Assembly (NCBI GenBank): GCA_029060585.1
Contig: JAIDTS010000241.1
Location: 1-25,720 of the forward strand
DNA: 25,720 nt
Direction of reading: 5' to 3'
Source of the DNA: Muribaculaceae bacterium
Lineage (GTDB): Bacteria > Bacteroidota > Bacteroidia > Bacteroidales > Muribaculaceae
Part shown: positions 1-7,080 of the stretch, piece after piece
Layout: every line of letters starts with the position of its first letter
How positions within the stretch are numbered: position 1 is the stretch's first letter
Translations under genes and position numbers: made by a program
The notes under the pieces: generated by a model
Seen by the model: only the letters and a program-made list of their open reading frames with translations
Told to the model about the DNA's origin: nothing
Database searches by the model: none

Positions 1-551
1 GTAATCGCATATATAAGTTTATTCTGGGTCTCCGCAAAAAACATCTGGGTGGCCTTGTCGGTCTTGTCATAGTCGCTACTCAACTTGAAGAGATCCCTTA
101 TCTTCTGATAAAATCTTTTCTCCGACGCACGGATGTTACGGATACGGAGAAGAAGCTCGTCAAAATAATCCACCCGCCCATCCGGATTCTTAAGCCTTTC
201 ATCATCCATCGTGAAGCCCTTGATGAGATATTCAGAAAGATGATCTGTCGCCCATTTGCGGAATTGAGTACCTCTGATGCCACGCACTCGATAACCTATT
301 GCGATAATCATCTGCAAAGAATAATACTCCACATTATACTCCTTACCATCTGAGGCAGTTGTCAAATAATATTTGACAACTGAATCCTTATCCAATTCAT
401 TATCGGACAATATATTGCCTATATGATGACTTATAGTTTGCTTAGAGGTGGCAGAAAGTTCCGCTATCTGTGACTGGTTAAGCCAGATATTGCTGTCCTT
501 GGCATACAGGGCTACAGACGTGCGCCCATCAGGAGTATTATAGATTATCAA
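1..551 (-). CDS. RhuM-family (virulence-associated) protein, partial
   Basis: The frame is open from position 551 down to the window edge, about 183 codons, so the C-terminus is missing. The translation has the RhuM family layout. A short N-terminal strand ends in TPDGRTSVALY. A helix-turn-helix-like segment follows (NIWLNQSQIAELSATSKQTI, about residues 20-39), then DKDSVVKYYLTTASDGKEY and the family signature IAIGYRVRGIRGTQFRKWAT, with YLIKGFTMDDERLK behind it. RhuM proteins are usually about 330 residues and are often found near restriction-modification or mobile DNA; their biochemical role is not established. There is no ATG before an in-frame TAG upstream. The best start is TTG at 551, about 27 bp downstream of a -7 box at 578-585. 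The family call is firm; the start is an inference. Confidence 0.85.
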   Translation of the reverse strand, partial: MIIYNTPDGRTSVALYAKDSNIWLNQSQIAELSATSKQTISHHIGNILSDNELDKDSVVKYYLTTASDGKEYNVEYYSLQMIIAIGYRVRGIRGTQFRKWATDHLSEYLIKGFTMDDERLKNPDGRVDYFDELLLRIRNIRASEKRFYQKIRDLFKLSSDYDKTDKATQMFFAETQNKLIYAI

Positions 552-577
552 ATCTTTCGTGGAAATAACTTTGATTG

Positions 578-585
578 CAAAGATA
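578..585 (-). promoter_or_regulatory. -7 promoter box of the RhuM gene
   Basis: On the minus strand this reads TATCTTTG, a perfect match to the Bacteroidetes -7 consensus TAnnTTTG. It lies about 26 bp before the proposed TTG start at 551. No clear -33 TTG is visible at the expected spacing. It supports a start downstream of it rather than an ATG further up. Confidence 0.6.
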
Positions 586-624
586 CAATAATAATTTGGA
601 ATTTGAGCTATCTATGCTCATATG

Positions 625-667
625 CCTCGCTGAAGCTCGGGACCTGAGACAAAAACTTGCTTCTGGA
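625..667. repeat. REP-like repeat, copy 1 (3' side of the transposase gene)
   Basis: This element of about 43 bp begins CCTCGCTGAAGCTCGGG and ends CTTGCTTCTGGA. It matches the 42-bp element at 1617-1658 with few changes and in the same orientation. Its middle, CTCGGGACCTGAG, is an imperfect palindrome. The two copies bracket the Y1 transposase gene as direct repeats, as expected for a RAYT and its REP-like targets. Confidence 0.75.
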
Positions 668-673
668 AAAGGA

Positions 674-1579
674 TTAAAGGCCAAAAGCGATCGTCAGGGC
701 GAGGGAGTTCATTTTGAGGCAGGAGGGTCGATCGAGAGGCAGGGCGGTTAAGGGTACGATTATCAGCAGGCGCCCTTGAGCGCATAGGTCGAAGTCTTTG
801 CCGGATGGCTTTTCCCTTTCTCGGAATGGGCGATTGGCAATGAGGATAAATCTTCCTCCTGATGATTCAGCTTCTTTCCTAATGAGTTTTTCTCTTTGGC
901 TTATAAACGGGGAGACCAAAACTCCACCATTCGCGGCAGTATGTAGCCAGCGGTCTTTATTTGCGAGGAAAGTCTGATCATTATCGGCTCTGTGAACAAT
1001 CACTTGATCTTTGAAAGGATTCTCAAGAAGGTGGATGTTGCCGTAAGCTTGGCAAGGAATATCGCCAATCGTCAAGTTATTGCATCTTGTGAAGAAATCG
1101 GGATAGGCATGGCGGATTGCGAGCCGGTAGGGATTGGACCGGATGTAATTGTAAATTATATCGAGTTTTCGTGATTTTGTCAATATCTGATCATTGAATC
1201 CTCTATCAAAGACGTGATCTATTCCAACTCGTTGATTCACATCAACCTTGAAAGCCCCTAGTTTTCGTCCTACAGTCTCATCCAGCACATATTCCACCGA
1301 TAAAATAAGATGCAGATGATCAGGCATGAGGGCATATTGGAAAAGGCGCAATGCAGGATGAATATCGGATATATGGCGAAGACTTTGCTTGATAACACTC
1401 CCAATCTCTGACGCACGGATATATGAACTTCCCAAAGAGCCTATAGGCAAATGGCAATCACCGGCAAGCATGCCGAATGCCGGGGCTTCAGGATGTTTCA
1501 TCAAGGTTAAATGATATATACATCGAGAAGTATAGTCATGCCAGGAAGCTCGATTATTTCCAGTCCAGATTCTGCTCAT
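674..1579 (-). CDS. Y1 (HUH) RAYT-type transposase with C-terminal Rossmann-like extension
   Basis: This 301-residue protein belongs to the IS200-like/REP-associated tyrosine transposase group, which nick single-stranded DNA through a tyrosine. The HUH metal-binding pair is in LMPDHLHLIL (His88, His90). The candidate nucleophile is Tyr145 (or Tyr143) in IIYNYIRSNPYR, spaced as in RAYTs. Residues from about 190 onward form an extra domain beginning around DQVIVHRADNDQ, with GGVLVSPFISQREKLIRKEA and a later CAQGRLLIIVP. It resembles the nucleotide-binding Rossmann-like fold of DprA/SLOG proteins, which is an inference. The gene appears intact. It is a single unit flanked by REP-like direct repeats at 625-667 and 1617-1658, and no IS-type terminal inverted repeats were found. 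The transposase call is firm; the role of the C-terminal domain is unknown. Confidence 0.85.
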   Translation of the reverse strand: MSRIWTGNNRASWHDYTSRCIYHLTLMKHPEAPAFGMLAGDCHLPIGSLGSSYIRASEIGSVIKQSLRHISDIHPALRLFQYALMPDHLHLILSVEYVLDETVGRKLGAFKVDVNQRVGIDHVFDRGFNDQILTKSRKLDIIYNYIRSNPYRLAIRHAYPDFFTRCNNLTIGDIPCQAYGNIHLLENPFKDQVIVHRADNDQTFLANKDRWLHTAANGGVLVSPFISQREKLIRKEAESSGGRFILIANRPFREREKPSGKDFDLCAQGRLLIIVPLTALPLDRPSCLKMNSLALTIAFGL

Positions 1580-1593
1580 TGAGATTTAGCTAT

Positions 1594-1621
1594 TTAAATT
1601 ACCCTCGTTAAATTACCCTCG
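1594..1621. repeat. Two exact tandem copies of a 14-bp unit
   Basis: The unit TTAAATTACCCTCG occurs at 1594-1607 and again at 1608-1621, directly adjacent. It lies just upstream of the transposase start (1579), and the second copy runs into REP-like copy 2. It may be a scar of element insertion or slippage. Confidence 0.85.
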
Positions 1622-1658
1622 CTGAAGCTCAGGCCTAAGACAAAAATTTGCTTTTGGA
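1617..1658. repeat. REP-like repeat, copy 2 (5' side of the transposase gene)
   Basis: This is a direct repeat of 625-667: it begins CCTCGCTGAAGCTCAGG and ends TTGCTTTTGGA. The centre CTCAGGCCTAAG is a near-perfect palindrome with one mismatched pair. At the position where copy 1 has a G-T wobble pair this copy has an A-T pair, which suggests the stem is maintained. Confidence 0.75.
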
Positions 1659-1662
1659 TCTA

Positions 1663-1700
1663 ACCCTCTCTGAAGCTCGGATTTTTGTCAAAGGCGCAAA
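1663..1700. repeat. REP-like repeat, degenerate copy 3
   Basis: The left half, CCTCTCTGAAGCTCGG (from 1665), matches copies 1 and 2 with one change. The right half diverges, although a TTTTTGTC stretch reads as the reverse of the GACAAAAA found in the other copies. It is probably an inverted or decayed REP-like unit next to the 3' end of comM. Confidence 0.5.
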
Positions 1701-1711
1701 CTTTAGTGCGC
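1694..1711 (-). terminator. Weak hairpin after comM
   Basis: The arms GCGCA (1694-1698) and TGCGC (1707-1711) flank an 8-nt loop downstream of the comM stop. On the minus strand the hairpin is followed by CTTTGACAAAAA, which is not a good U-tract. It is a possible but poor terminator. Confidence 0.3.
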
Positions 1712-1723
1712 GCAGCATCGTCT

Positions 1724-3298
1724 TCAGAAGATCTGCCCGTAGGAGGCGCGGTCGAGGGCGCGGTAGCCGATGGCTTCGGCTATGTGGCGGCTTAGGACTG
1801 GGGCGGTGACGGCTTCTTCGGCCGTCATTGTGGCGGCATATTCGAGATCGGCGATGGTGCGGGCTACGCGGAGTATGCGGTCGAAGGCTCGGGCCGACAT
1901 ATTCAGCTTCGTCATGCGGTCCTTGAGCTTGGCGAGCCCCTGCTCGTCAGGCCAGGCATACTGATGCAGGAGCCGGGAATTCATCTGGGCATTGCAGTAG
2001 ATGCCCTTCTCTGCCTTGAAACGGAGATTCTGTATAGTGCGGGCCTTTATCACGCGCTCACGAATCGACGCGCTCGACTCAGCAGGAGTCCTGTTGGCCA
2101 TATCGTCGAAAGCAACAGGCTCTATCTCGCACTGGATGTCGATACGGTCAAGGAGCGGACCGCTGATGCGGTTCATATACTTGGCCACAGCTCCCGCCTG
2201 GCATGTGCATTTCTTAGTGGGATGACCGTAATAGCCGCACGGACACGGATTCATCGAAGCCACCAGCATGAAGGATGCGGGATAGTCTACTGTATATTTA
2301 GCACGGGAGACCGTAATCGTGCGGTCTTCAATCGGCTGGCGGAGCACTTCCAATACTGTGCGACTGAACTCCGGAAACTCGTCTAAGAAAAGGACGCCGT
2401 TGTGGGCGAGAGAAATCTCGCCCGGCATAGGATTGGTGCCTCCGCCGACGAGCGCGACGGGAGAGACGGTATGATGCGGTGTGCGGAAGGGACGTTTGGT
2501 CATCAGCATCGAGCCTCGATGCAGTTTGCCGGCGACGGAATGGATCTTCGTAGTCTCAAGAGCCTCCGCGAGACTCAGCGGGGGAAGTATTGAGGGGAGA
2601 CGCTTCGCCATCATTGACTTGCCGGCTCCCGGAGGACCAACCATCAGTATGTTGTGACCTCCCGCACAAGCCACTTCGAAGGCGCGTTTCACGCTTTCCT
2701 GTCCCTTTACCTCCGAAAAGTCGAAATCATAGTTTTCTGCCTCGGCCGCAAATATCTCGCGGGTATTAATGACAGTAGGCTGTATCTCCGCCGTGCCTGC
2801 AATCACACCTACGGCCTCAGCAAGATCCTTAACCCCGAACACCTCTACCCTGTTGACGACTGCCGCCTCCGTCACATTCGCTTCAGGCACTATCAGACGC
2901 TTGAAACCCATCTCGCGCGCCTTGATCGCCATCGGGAGAGCCCCCTTGACAGGAAGCACCGACCCATCGAGAGAGAGTTCCCCCATTATCATATAATCGG
3001 AAAGATTGTCCTTGGGCACCTTGTCGTTGGACGCGAGCACACCGATAGCCATCGGGAGGTCGAATGCTGCGCCTTCCTTCTTCACGTCGGCCGGAGAGAG
3101 ATTGATCACAGTATTCTTATGAGGGAATCCGATTCCGCTGTGCTGGAGCGCCGTCGTGATTCGAGTGTAAGCCTCCTTCACGGCGGCATCGGGAAGACCC
3201 ACGATACTGAATCCGATACCTTTCTGCACTACCGTCTCTATCGTCACCACAAACGCGTCAATACCGGAAATCGCGGCTGAAAACACTTTAGTCAGCAT
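1724..3298 (-). CDS. comM: YifB/ComM family Mg-chelatase-like AAA+ ATPase
   Basis: This 524-residue protein has the family's usual length and order. An N-terminal Lon-protease-like fold opens with the characteristic KVFSAAISGIDAFVV and IVGLPDAAVKEA. An AAA+ module follows, with Walker A GPPGAGKS (221-228) and Walker B GVLFLDE (301-307). A cysteine cluster PCPCG...KKCTC (352-366) is typical of YifB proteins. The arginine-rich Mg_chelatase_C domain includes RAFDRILRVARTIADLE. In naturally competent bacteria ComM is a hexameric branch-migration helicase that extends recombination of imported single strands; the role in Bacteroidales is inferred. The start lies 8 bp after the stop of the upstream lipoprotein gene, so the two are probably co-transcribed from the promoter near 4570. 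Confidence 0.95.
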   Translation of the reverse strand: MLTKVFSAAISGIDAFVVTIETVVQKGIGFSIVGLPDAAVKEAYTRITTALQHSGIGFPHKNTVINLSPADVKKEGAAFDLPMAIGVLASNDKVPKDNLSDYMIMGELSLDGSVLPVKGALPMAIKAREMGFKRLIVPEANVTEAAVVNRVEVFGVKDLAEAVGVIAGTAEIQPTVINTREIFAAEAENYDFDFSEVKGQESVKRAFEVACAGGHNILMVGPPGAGKSMMAKRLPSILPPLSLAEALETTKIHSVAGKLHRGSMLMTKRPFRTPHHTVSPVALVGGGTNPMPGEISLAHNGVLFLDEFPEFSRTVLEVLRQPIEDRTITVSRAKYTVDYPASFMLVASMNPCPCGYYGHPTKKCTCQAGAVAKYMNRISGPLLDRIDIQCEIEPVAFDDMANRTPAESSASIRERVIKARTIQNLRFKAEKGIYCNAQMNSRLLHQYAWPDEQGLAKLKDRMTKLNMSARAFDRILRVARTIADLEYAATMTAEEAVTAPVLSRHIAEAIGYRALDRASYGQIF

Positions 3299-3306
3299 GT
3301 CTATCG

Positions 3307-4563
3307 CTATTTTGAGTTCTTCTTTGGTTGAAGGATAGGTCTGCCGTTAGATCCCGGCTTAGGCAATTTCCCCGGCGAGGCATCGGGACGAGCCTTCTGC
3401 CGATGTGAGGCCTTGGGCTGTGACTCGGACTCCGGAGCTGCCTCCGATCCGGTTTTATCCTTCTCGGCCTTTGCCGCCTTGGGGTCAGGTTTACCCATCA
3501 GTTTACGGAAAGCCGCGAGAGCCTCGGCAAGATCTCCTCCGGCATATGCTTCGTGCGCATTCTTGTCCTTCACCACAAACCATGGAAGACGCGTCACGCC
3601 CAACCTCGCCATCGAAGGCTCGGCCATGCCTCGGGGCTGCCATGCTCGAACCATTGTCTTCAGCGAATCCCTACGTATGGCATTTACCCATGTAATGCTG
3701 TCTGAATCCATATATATATCAGCCATCACGCTCTTTGATGAGTCGGGATAGGCACGCATCATAATCTTGAGGGAATCGGCCGCCTCACGTCTGGCGGCAC
3801 TATTCTCACCGTAGAAATATAGGATTGCCGGGCGATCGAAAACCAGAGTATCAAGCCCCCGGTCGCGGGTGCGGAGCGGGAGTTTCCTCATCTTGGTGTC
3901 CTTCACATATTCAAGGTTTCCGTCGGCATTAGTGATGAACTGCACTCCGAGGAGGTCGGTCACACCGCACATATCGATCAGCCTCTGTCCGCGAGCCCCT
4001 TTGTCTGTCTTATTCCACAGTCTCACGAATCCCTCCGGATTCTCACGGCGGTTCCACTCAGTCAGCAGCAAAATCGCCGACAGTTCATCCTTCGGATTCT
4101 TAACTACATACTCCTCTATGCTCTTCTCGAAGGCCTTGCGGTCGTCTTTCTTCGCATAGGCAGTCTTGCGCCATTCGCTCCAACGCTCAGAAAGCTTGTT
4201 ACCGGTGACTGTCCACTCCGCCATATCCTTTCCATCGCCGGAGACCTTGATCTTATCGCCCCTCTCAGCATATATCACCATAGAGTTGCCCGGGCGGGAT
4301 GCATCGCTGACGTAGACCAATGTCGGAAGGCGCGTGACGCCGTCTACAGAAGCCTTGCCCTCCTGAATCGAGACAGTGTGCTCTATCCATCGTCCGCCGT
4401 GCGAGTCCCAGGCATAGTAGGTCATCATGTAGTTGCCTACATGATCCTTGGGAAACTCGAAATCAACCTTGAATTCGTTTTTCGCGCATCCTCCGAGCAT
4501 CAAAGCCATCATGCAACCCATAATGGCCAATATTCTATATGCGAAAGTCTTCATTTTCTTCAT
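3307..4563 (-). CDS. DUF4369-type lipoprotein with thioredoxin-like fold lacking CxxC
   Basis: This 418-residue protein has a lipoprotein signal ending in LMLGGC (lipidated Cys26). About residues 30-130 look like the beta-rich DUF4369 N-terminal domain of Bacteroidetes thioredoxin-like lipoproteins. About residues 240-355 resemble a thioredoxin fold: PAILYFYGENSAARREAADS sits where the active site would be, and VTRLPWFVV carries the cis-proline loop. The catalytic CxxC is absent, so a redox role is unlikely. The C-terminal 65 residues are a low-complexity Lys/Pro/Ser/Glu tail. The start could be Met1 (4563) or Met4 (4554). Met1 lies only four bases from the -7 box, so the transcript would be nearly leaderless. 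It is the first gene of an operon with comM. The specific function is unknown. Confidence 0.75.
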   Translation of the reverse strand: MKKMKTFAYRILAIMGCMMALMLGGCAKNEFKVDFEFPKDHVGNYMMTYYAWDSHGGRWIEHTVSIQEGKASVDGVTRLPTLVYVSDASRPGNSMVIYAERGDKIKVSGDGKDMAEWTVTGNKLSERWSEWRKTAYAKKDDRKAFEKSIEEYVVKNPKDELSAILLLTEWNRRENPEGFVRLWNKTDKGARGQRLIDMCGVTDLLGVQFITNADGNLEYVKDTKMRKLPLRTRDRGLDTLVFDRPAILYFYGENSAARREAADSLKIMMRAYPDSSKSVMADIYMDSDSITWVNAIRRDSLKTMVRAWQPRGMAEPSMARLGVTRLPWFVVKDKNAHEAYAGGDLAEALAAFRKLMGKPDPKAAKAEKDKTGSEAAPESESQPKASHRQKARPDASPGKLPKPGSNGRPILQPKKNSK

Positions 4564-4567
4564 AGCG

Positions 4568-4599
4568 CAAATTTAACAATTCTTATCCAATCTCGCAAA
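4568..4599 (-). promoter_or_regulatory. Promoter of the lipoprotein-comM operon
   Basis: On the minus strand TTTG (4596-4599) is followed by 20 bp and then TAAATTTG (4568-4575), a full match to the Bacteroidetes -33/-7 pattern. The -7 box ends 4 bp before the ATG at 4563. Confidence 0.65.
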
Positions 4600-4603
4600 T
4601 AAA

Positions 4604-4633
4604 AACCCGCCGACCTGTCAAGGACGGCGGGTT
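4604..4633 (-). terminator. Rho-independent terminator of the protease/Ig-protein operon
   Basis: The arms AACCCGCCG (4604-4612) and CGGCGGGTT (4625-4633) form a 9-bp stem. An inner CCT/AGG pairing lies in the loop, and read leftward the stem is followed by TTTTTATTT. It lies 50 bp after the stop of the Ig-repeat gene at 4684 and insulates the comM operon promoter. Confidence 0.85.
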
Positions 4634-4683
4634 ACATACTTAATATTTTTGGATATAGGCACCGGGGGCACCGTCTATCCCGC

Positions 4684-7059
4684 TTATCTAAGATTGACCT
4701 TTACGGCCACAGCCTTATTCCGGATGATATAGACGTCGGGAGTCAGGGAGCGGAGATATTCCCTGTCGGCGCCCCTGCGCAGGAGGATTCCGTCCTTGGA
4801 ATATACATCGAAAGCCGCACACTCGGCCCCCATTATCGCCTCCACTCCAGAGACACTGTTGACGGAGCAGTCTGCTGTCAGGCCCGAACCATCCGCCGCA
4901 GTGGCGGTGATGACACACTGGCCTTCCTTAAGCACGGTGACAACGCCAGCGTCGCTTACTTTCGCAACATCCTCATCGCTCGAAGACCATACGACAGCCT
5001 TATCGGTAGCGTTTTCCGGCAGTATCGTTACGGTAATCTCAAACGTCTCGCCTTCCACACCGCTCCAGCTTTCAGGATTCAGAGAGATGGACTCTACGAG
5101 GATCGGAGTCACCTTCACCGCGCATGAGGCCGACACTCCCTCCGAAGAGGATACAGTAATGACAGCCTCGCCTATGGCCAGGGCGCTCACCACACCATCG
5201 GCAGAAACCGATGCAACAGCCACGTCGCTGCTGCTCCAGCTCAGGGTCTTGTCGGAAGCATCCTCCGGAAGCACCTTTGCCGAAAGGGTGAAGGAATCAC
5301 CTACATGACCTGACCATTCCGAAGAGGAAAGTTCGATCTTCTCGACCGGAGTCTTGACGATTGTGACCTTGCACTCGGCCTTCACGCCTGAGCCGTCGGC
5401 AGCCGTCGCGGTGATGACGGTCTCGCCTATGGCTACAGCAGTCACGTTGCCTTCCTGATCCACCTTGGCGACATCGTCGGAGGCCGAGCTCCAGACAACG
5501 CCCTTATCGGTTGCATTGTCGGGCGATACTGCGGCCTTGAGCTTAACGGTCTCGCCGACCTTGCCCGACCATTCGGAAGCTGACAGTTCGATCTTCTCTA
5601 CCGGAGTCTTAACGATAGTGACCTTACACTCGGCCTTCACGCCTGAGCCGTCGGCAGCCGTCGCGGTGATGACGGTCTCGCCTATGGCTACAGCAGTCAC
5701 GTAGCCTTCCTGATCCACCTTGGCGACAGCGTCGGAGGCCGAGCTCCAGACAACGCCCTTATCAGTAGCATTCTCCGGAAGGACAGTAGCGGAAAGTTTC
5801 ACGCTCTCGCCTACCTTGGCTTCCCACTTATCAAGTGAAAGAGAGATAGTCTCCACCATGTAAGGAAGGACAGTCACCTGACAGGATGCGGAGACATTGC
5901 CGCAGGATGCGGTTATCACTGCCGACCCTACCGCTACAGCCGTAACTGTGCCGTCTGTGCCTACAGTAGCGACACCAGCAGCGCTGCTGCTCCAGGTAAC
6001 GGTAGCGTCCGCGGCATCCTCCGGGAGAATGGTTGCGGTGAGCTTGAAGGAATCTCCTGCGTGGCCTTCCCATTTCTCCTGCGAAAGGGAGATGGACCGC
6101 ACGTAAGGACGGACCACGTTCACCTGACAGGTAGCGGACTTGCCGTCACTTGTGGCAGTGATGACAGCCGAACCAATAGCGAGAGCCGTAACAGTGCCGT
6201 CGCTCTCCACCTTTGCCACTGTCGCATCGCTGCTGCTCCATGCTACGGCCGGATCGGTGGCGTCGGCAGGAAGCACGGTAGCCGTCAGTTTGAAGGAATC
6301 CCCTACAAGTCCTTCCCAGCTCGTTGCAGAAAGAGAAATCGACTCTACGGGGGTACGAACTACAGAAACCGTACAAGTAGCGGATTGACCGCCGCACGAC
6401 GCCGTGACAGTTGCGGAGCCGATGGAAACGGCAGTCACGACTCCCCCCTCGACAGTCACTACCTGAGAATCAGATGATGTCCAGGAGACAGGCATATCGG
6501 CCACGGCTGACGGCGCGACCGTAGCAGTCAGTGTCTGGCTCTGTCCCACCTTGAGTTCCAGCGATGAAGCTGACAACGTCACGCTCTCCACATCAGGAAG
6601 ATCGCTTGAAGCCTGAACCGTGACATCAGGAAACGCCACCTCCTTATGCTCCTTATTGGAGAATAGAGTATTTGAGATCAGTATGTTTCCTCCCACAAAA
6701 CTGTCGGAGGCCTTCACCTTAAGGTAGAAAAGCACGCCTGAAGCAGGATAGGGATCGCCGGTCGTGAACCCGGCCACCTTGAGGACGCTCCCTACAAGAT
6801 TGGAGTTCACCGTCGGTGATCCGGCGTTCTCGGCAGCCACATAGGCATTGGGGGCTGAAAAGACGAGGCCATCGGGCAAAGTCACTTCCGTCTGGAATCC
6901 TACAAAATCCTCATCCGCCTGATACTTAACGGGGATATCCAGTTCATCGCCTACGGTGATCCTGACAGAAGAGACTTCCAGAGTATTGGCTGCTGAGGCT
7001 CCCGATGTCAGGATCAGGAGACACAGAACACTTACTAAACGCGAAACCAAAGTATGCAT
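4684..7059 (-). CDS. Exported cohesin-like/bacterial Ig-like (Big_2) repeat protein with T9SS-type tail
   Basis: This 791-residue protein has a signal peptide (about 1-23). About residues 25-152 form a cohesin-like beta-sandwich (VGDELDIPVKYQADEDFVGF, VTLPDGLVF). Seven Big_2/Ig-like repeats of about 80-85 residues follow, each starting near V[ER][SKT]I[SE]LS and carrying WSSSD..VAKV and the closing A.GS.V[IT]A. The last 45 residues (FDVYSKDGILLRRG to DVYIIRNKAVAVKVNLR) resemble a type-A type IX secretion sorting domain, implying surface display or release. Repeats 5 and 6 are nearly identical at the DNA level. The start lies 21 bp after the protease gene's stop, so the two form an operon that ends at the terminator at 4604-4633. 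A role in adhesion or scaffolding is an inference; no enzyme domain is seen. Confidence 0.8.
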   Translation of the reverse strand: MHTLVSRLVSVLCLLILTSGASAANTLEVSSVRITVGDELDIPVKYQADEDFVGFQTEVTLPDGLVFSAPNAYVAAENAGSPTVNSNLVGSVLKVAGFTTGDPYPASGVLFYLKVKASDSFVGGNILISNTLFSNKEHKEVAFPDVTVQASSDLPDVESVTLSASSLELKVGQSQTLTATVAPSAVADMPVSWTSSDSQVVTVEGGVVTAVSIGSATVTASCGGQSATCTVSVVRTPVESISLSATSWEGLVGDSFKLTATVLPADATDPAVAWSSSDATVAKVESDGTVTALAIGSAVITATSDGKSATCQVNVVRPYVRSISLSQEKWEGHAGDSFKLTATILPEDAADATVTWSSSAAGVATVGTDGTVTAVAVGSAVITASCGNVSASCQVTVLPYMVETISLSLDKWEAKVGESVKLSATVLPENATDKGVVWSSASDAVAKVDQEGYVTAVAIGETVITATAADGSGVKAECKVTIVKTPVEKIELSASEWSGKVGETVKLKAAVSPDNATDKGVVWSSASDDVAKVDQEGNVTAVAIGETVITATAADGSGVKAECKVTIVKTPVEKIELSSSEWSGHVGDSFTLSAKVLPEDASDKTLSWSSSDVAVASVSADGVVSALAIGEAVITVSSSEGVSASCAVKVTPILVESISLNPESWSGVEGETFEITVTILPENATDKAVVWSSSDEDVAKVSDAGVVTVLKEGQCVITATAADGSGLTADCSVNSVSGVEAIMGAECAAFDVYSKDGILLRRGADREYLRSLTPDVYIIRNKAVAVKVNLR
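5331..5520. repeat. Intragenic duplication, copy 1 (partner 5586-5775)
   Basis: About 190 bp is repeated at an offset of exactly 255 bp (85 codons) with roughly eight differences by eye, including a stretch of about 85 bp with none. It encodes about residues 514-576 of the Ig-repeat protein, and its partner encodes about 429-491. The identity is far higher than between the other repeats, so the duplication or gene conversion is recent. Confidence 0.85.
5586..5775. repeat. Intragenic duplication, copy 2 (partner 5331-5520)
   Basis: This is the second copy of the 85-codon Ig-repeat duplication. It keeps the reading frame and is a likely site for repeat gain or loss by recombination. Confidence 0.85.
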
Positions 7060-7080
7060 AACAATAATGTTGAATGGTTT

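Noticed and set aside
98..283. Small minus-strand open frame (61 codons)
   Set aside because: It lies inside the RhuM gene in a different frame; the RhuM frame has clear family motifs.
625..1658. Transposase region as a complete IS200/IS605 element
   Set aside because: No IS-type ends or TnpB were found. The protein type and REP-like flanks fit a domesticated RAYT better.
2654..3280. Plus-strand open frame (208 codons) opposite comM
   Set aside because: It is His/Arg-rich antisense translation; comM on the other strand has Walker motifs and family signatures.
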